Position numbers and translations under genes: made by a program. From assembly GCA_031555675.1 (NCBI GenBank), contig JAVBUB010000189.1:1-7303 (forward strand): 7,303 nt of DNA, read 5' to 3'. This document shows, in pieces, positions 6,236 through 7,303 of the stretch. Positions within the stretch are counted from its first letter, which is position 1; every line of letters starts with the position of its first letter. This DNA is from JAISJU01 sp031555675 (GTDB lineage: Bacteria; Bacteroidota; Bacteroidia; Bacteroidales; Paludibacteraceae). The notes under the pieces were generated by a model. That model saw only the letters and a program-made list of their open reading frames with translations. It was not told the origin of the DNA and ran no database searches.

Positions 6236-7000
6236 ATGAAAAAAATAAAAGTGGGACTTTTTGGTTTTGGGCGTACCGGACAAATAGTAGCCAAAGAAAT
6301 TTTTGAAGATGGTTCTTTTGATTTAAAATGGATTGTGCGAAAAACGAAACCAACTAAAATTCAGTATGCCAGTCGCTTATTTGGTTATGAATATAATGAA
6401 GCGCCTATTTTTGGTGAAAATGACCTGAATGCTGATTTCTTTAAAAATAATGCGGTAGATATTATTGTAGATTTCTCGAATCCTAACGGATATAAAAAAT
6501 ATAAAATAGCGGTAGAGCTTGGTATTCGTGTTATTTCTGCTATTTCGGCATATACAGAAAAAGATGTTTTGCAATTGAAAAAGTATGCAGAAAAAACAGC
6601 AGTGTTATATTCTCCCAACATTACGTTGGGGATTAATTTTTTACTAGTGGCTTCGCAGGTATTGCAAAAAATAGCACCACATGCCGATATTGAAATTGTG
6701 GAAGAGCATTTCCGTGAGAAAAAAGAAACATCGGGAACGGCTTTAAAAATAGCAGATGTGTTGGGCTTGGAAAAACAACATGTAAATTCTATACGGGTAG
6801 GAGGGATCGTAGGCAGGCATGAAATTATTTTTGGCCTGCAAAACCAAACCATCCGGCTTATTCACGAAAGTATTAATAAGGCGGCCTTTGGACAGGGAGC
6901 TATTTTTGCTGCTAAATGGCTTATCAATAAAGAAAAAGGATATTATATGATGGAAGAAATTATTACGGAAATGATTGAAAAAAACCTGCCGGTTTATTAA
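6236..7000 (+). CDS. Dihydrodipicolinate reductase (DapB)-like protein, divergent
   Basis: 254 residues, near the usual DapB length. DapB reduces (hydroxy-)tetrahydrodipicolinate with NAD(P)H in the diaminopimelate/lysine pathway. ATG 6236 is chosen because the Rossmann strand then starts at residue 4 (KIKVGLFGFGRTGQ, nucleotide-binding Gly10/12/15). An in-frame ATG at 6188 adds 16 residues unlike the family. Other family blocks are VDFSNPNG (78-85), SPNITLGINF (126-135), EEHFREKKETSGTAL (156-170), RVGGIVGRHEIIF (187-199), and HESINKAAFGQGAIFAAKWL (210-229). The catalytic block differs from the canonical HHxxKxDAPSGTA: the first His (158) and Lys (162) remain, the second His is Phe159, and the loop before SGTA is one residue shorter with no DAP. 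It may be a functional DapB variant or a relative acting on another substrate. The sequence looks more AT-rich than ccsBA. It is not obviously part of the upstream haem cluster. Confidence 0.75.
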   Translation: MKKIKVGLFGFGRTGQIVAKEIFEDGSFDLKWIVRKTKPTKIQYASRLFGYEYNEAPIFGENDLNADFFKNNAVDIIVDFSNPNGYKKYKIAVELGIRVISAISAYTEKDVLQLKKYAEKTAVLYSPNITLGINFLLVASQVLQKIAPHADIEIVEEHFREKKETSGTALKIADVLGLEKQHVNSIRVGGIVGRHEIIFGLQNQTIRLIHESINKAAFGQGAIFAAKWLINKEKGYYMMEEIITEMIEKNLPVY

Positions 7001-7099
7001 AAAAAAATTCTACTTATTTTTTACGTCATCCTATATTTTCTCAAATTTTACCAACCGGATTTTACTATTGATTTAATATAAGTTATGCAAAGAATGAAT

Positions 7100-7247
7100 T
7101 TATGCGAATCAAGGGTTGAAAAGCACAACACCGGAGGTGTTCCCTTTTCATAACCCCCGGATAAATCCGGGGGTTATGAAAAGGGAAAGCCTTACAGGCT
7201 TTCAATCCCCAATATATTTATTAATTTTCAACACTTGATTCGCATAA
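7100..7247. repeat. 148-bp nested palindromic element: closing stem with three internal hairpins
   Basis: The ends pair over 23 positions (7100-7122 with 7225-7247), with one mismatch at G7114/A7233; TTATGCGAATCAAG pairs with CTTGATTCGCATAA. Inside are three hairpins: AACACC/GGTGTT (7127-7141, loop GGA); a perfect 22-bp stem (7141-7162 with 7165-7186, loop AA, core CCCCCGGAT/ATCCGGGGG); and AAAGCCT/AGGCTTT (7186-7202, loop TAC). An unpaired 22-base AT-rich strand (7203-7224) leads back to the closing stem. Neighbouring hairpins share one base at each junction, so they could stack closely. It is much more GC-rich at its core than the flanks. A miniature or REP-like mobile element, possibly one moved by IS200-like/RAYT transposases, is the favoured reading; a structured RNA is the alternative. 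Confidence 0.75.
7141..7186. terminator. Strong hairpin within the nested element; possible transcription stop or RNA 3' end
   Basis: Twenty-two perfect base pairs with a two-base loop, symmetrical on both strands and about 140 bases after the DapB-like stop. It would form an exceptionally stable RNA hairpin and could halt transcription or protect a 3' end. It is followed by AAGCC rather than a T-run, so it is not a standard intrinsic terminator. It is listed as a possible function only. Confidence 0.2.
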
Positions 7248-7303
7248 TTTATAAATTTTTATTAAGTAGTTTAAATTATTTATTGATATATTAATTACGA
7301 GTA

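Larger units (their letters stand above)
7001..7303. other. Gene-free AT-rich region carrying a structured element
   Basis: No coding frame of believable length or composition lies here. 7001-7099 is AT-rich, starting with a run of A after the DapB-like stop and followed by a T-rich stretch. These could pair weakly (AAAAAA with TTTTTT around 7003-7022) but do not make a convincing terminator. 7100-7247 holds the nested palindromic element described separately. 7248-7303 is almost entirely A/T with no recognisable signal, and the next gene is not reached. Confidence 0.7.

Noticed and set aside
6385..6852. Open frame of 155 codons on the - strand
   Set aside because: It is antisense to the DapB-like gene; its Cys/Phe/Ser-rich, patternless sequence is typical of a shadow.
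7176..7238. Twenty-residue open frame (MKRESLTGF...) within the nested palindromic element
   Set aside because: It begins in the right arm of the 22-bp stem and consists of repeat sequence; too short and structure-bound to call a gene, though a leader peptide cannot be excluded.
1..7303. A new defence, toxin-antitoxin or mobile-gene system
   Set aside because: No nuclease, toxin, integrase, transposase or phage-like protein is encoded; the genes are envelope and metabolic types, and only non-coding repeats look mobile.

Overview
The window looks like chromosomal DNA from a member of the Bacteroidota, probably order Bacteroidales. The signs are AT-rich spacers, ATG starts without Shine-Dalgarno sequences, an OprO/OprP-type porin, a lipoprotein with a relaxed lipobox, and one large fused CcsB-CcsA haem-handling protein. 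All genes lie on the + strand. No plasmid, phage, CRISPR, tRNA or rRNA feature was seen.

Layout: (1) bases 1-69 are the last 22 codons of a gene entering from the left, with a tail like that of di-haem/cytochrome-c-type oxidoreductases. (2) 163-1425 encodes an outer-membrane porin. It is bracketed by two copies (74-145 and 1464-1550) of a short inverted-repeat element whose arms are degenerate 7-bp tandem units. (3) 1589-2335 encodes a mono-haem c-type lipoprotein. (4) 2451-3668 encodes a 405-aa protein that appears to hold three successive Rid (YjgF/YER057c) folds. (5) A perfect 21-bp-stem palindrome lies at 3681-3726. (6) 3736-6096 encodes CcsBA, the system II cytochrome c synthase. (7) 6236-7000 encodes a divergent dihydrodipicolinate-reductase (DapB) homologue. 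(8) 7001-7303 has no gene but contains a 148-bp nested palindromic element (7100-7247) that folds on paper into a long closing stem with three hairpins inside it.

Genes 1-5 fit an envelope redox/haem theme. CcsBA ligates haem to CxxCH motifs outside the cytoplasmic membrane. The lipoprotein carries such a motif, the partial gene probably does too, and the porin serves the same outer membrane. The Rid-like protein and the DapB homologue have no obvious part in this; the DapB gene seems to have its own promoter and to be a separate unit. Shared operon membership of genes 1-5 is inferred from strand and order only, because the spacers are 67-163 bp and carry repeats.

I found no convincing new multi-gene system. 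The least ordinary items are the three kinds of palindromic element, the probable three-in-one Rid protein, and the DapB homologue with an altered active-site motif.
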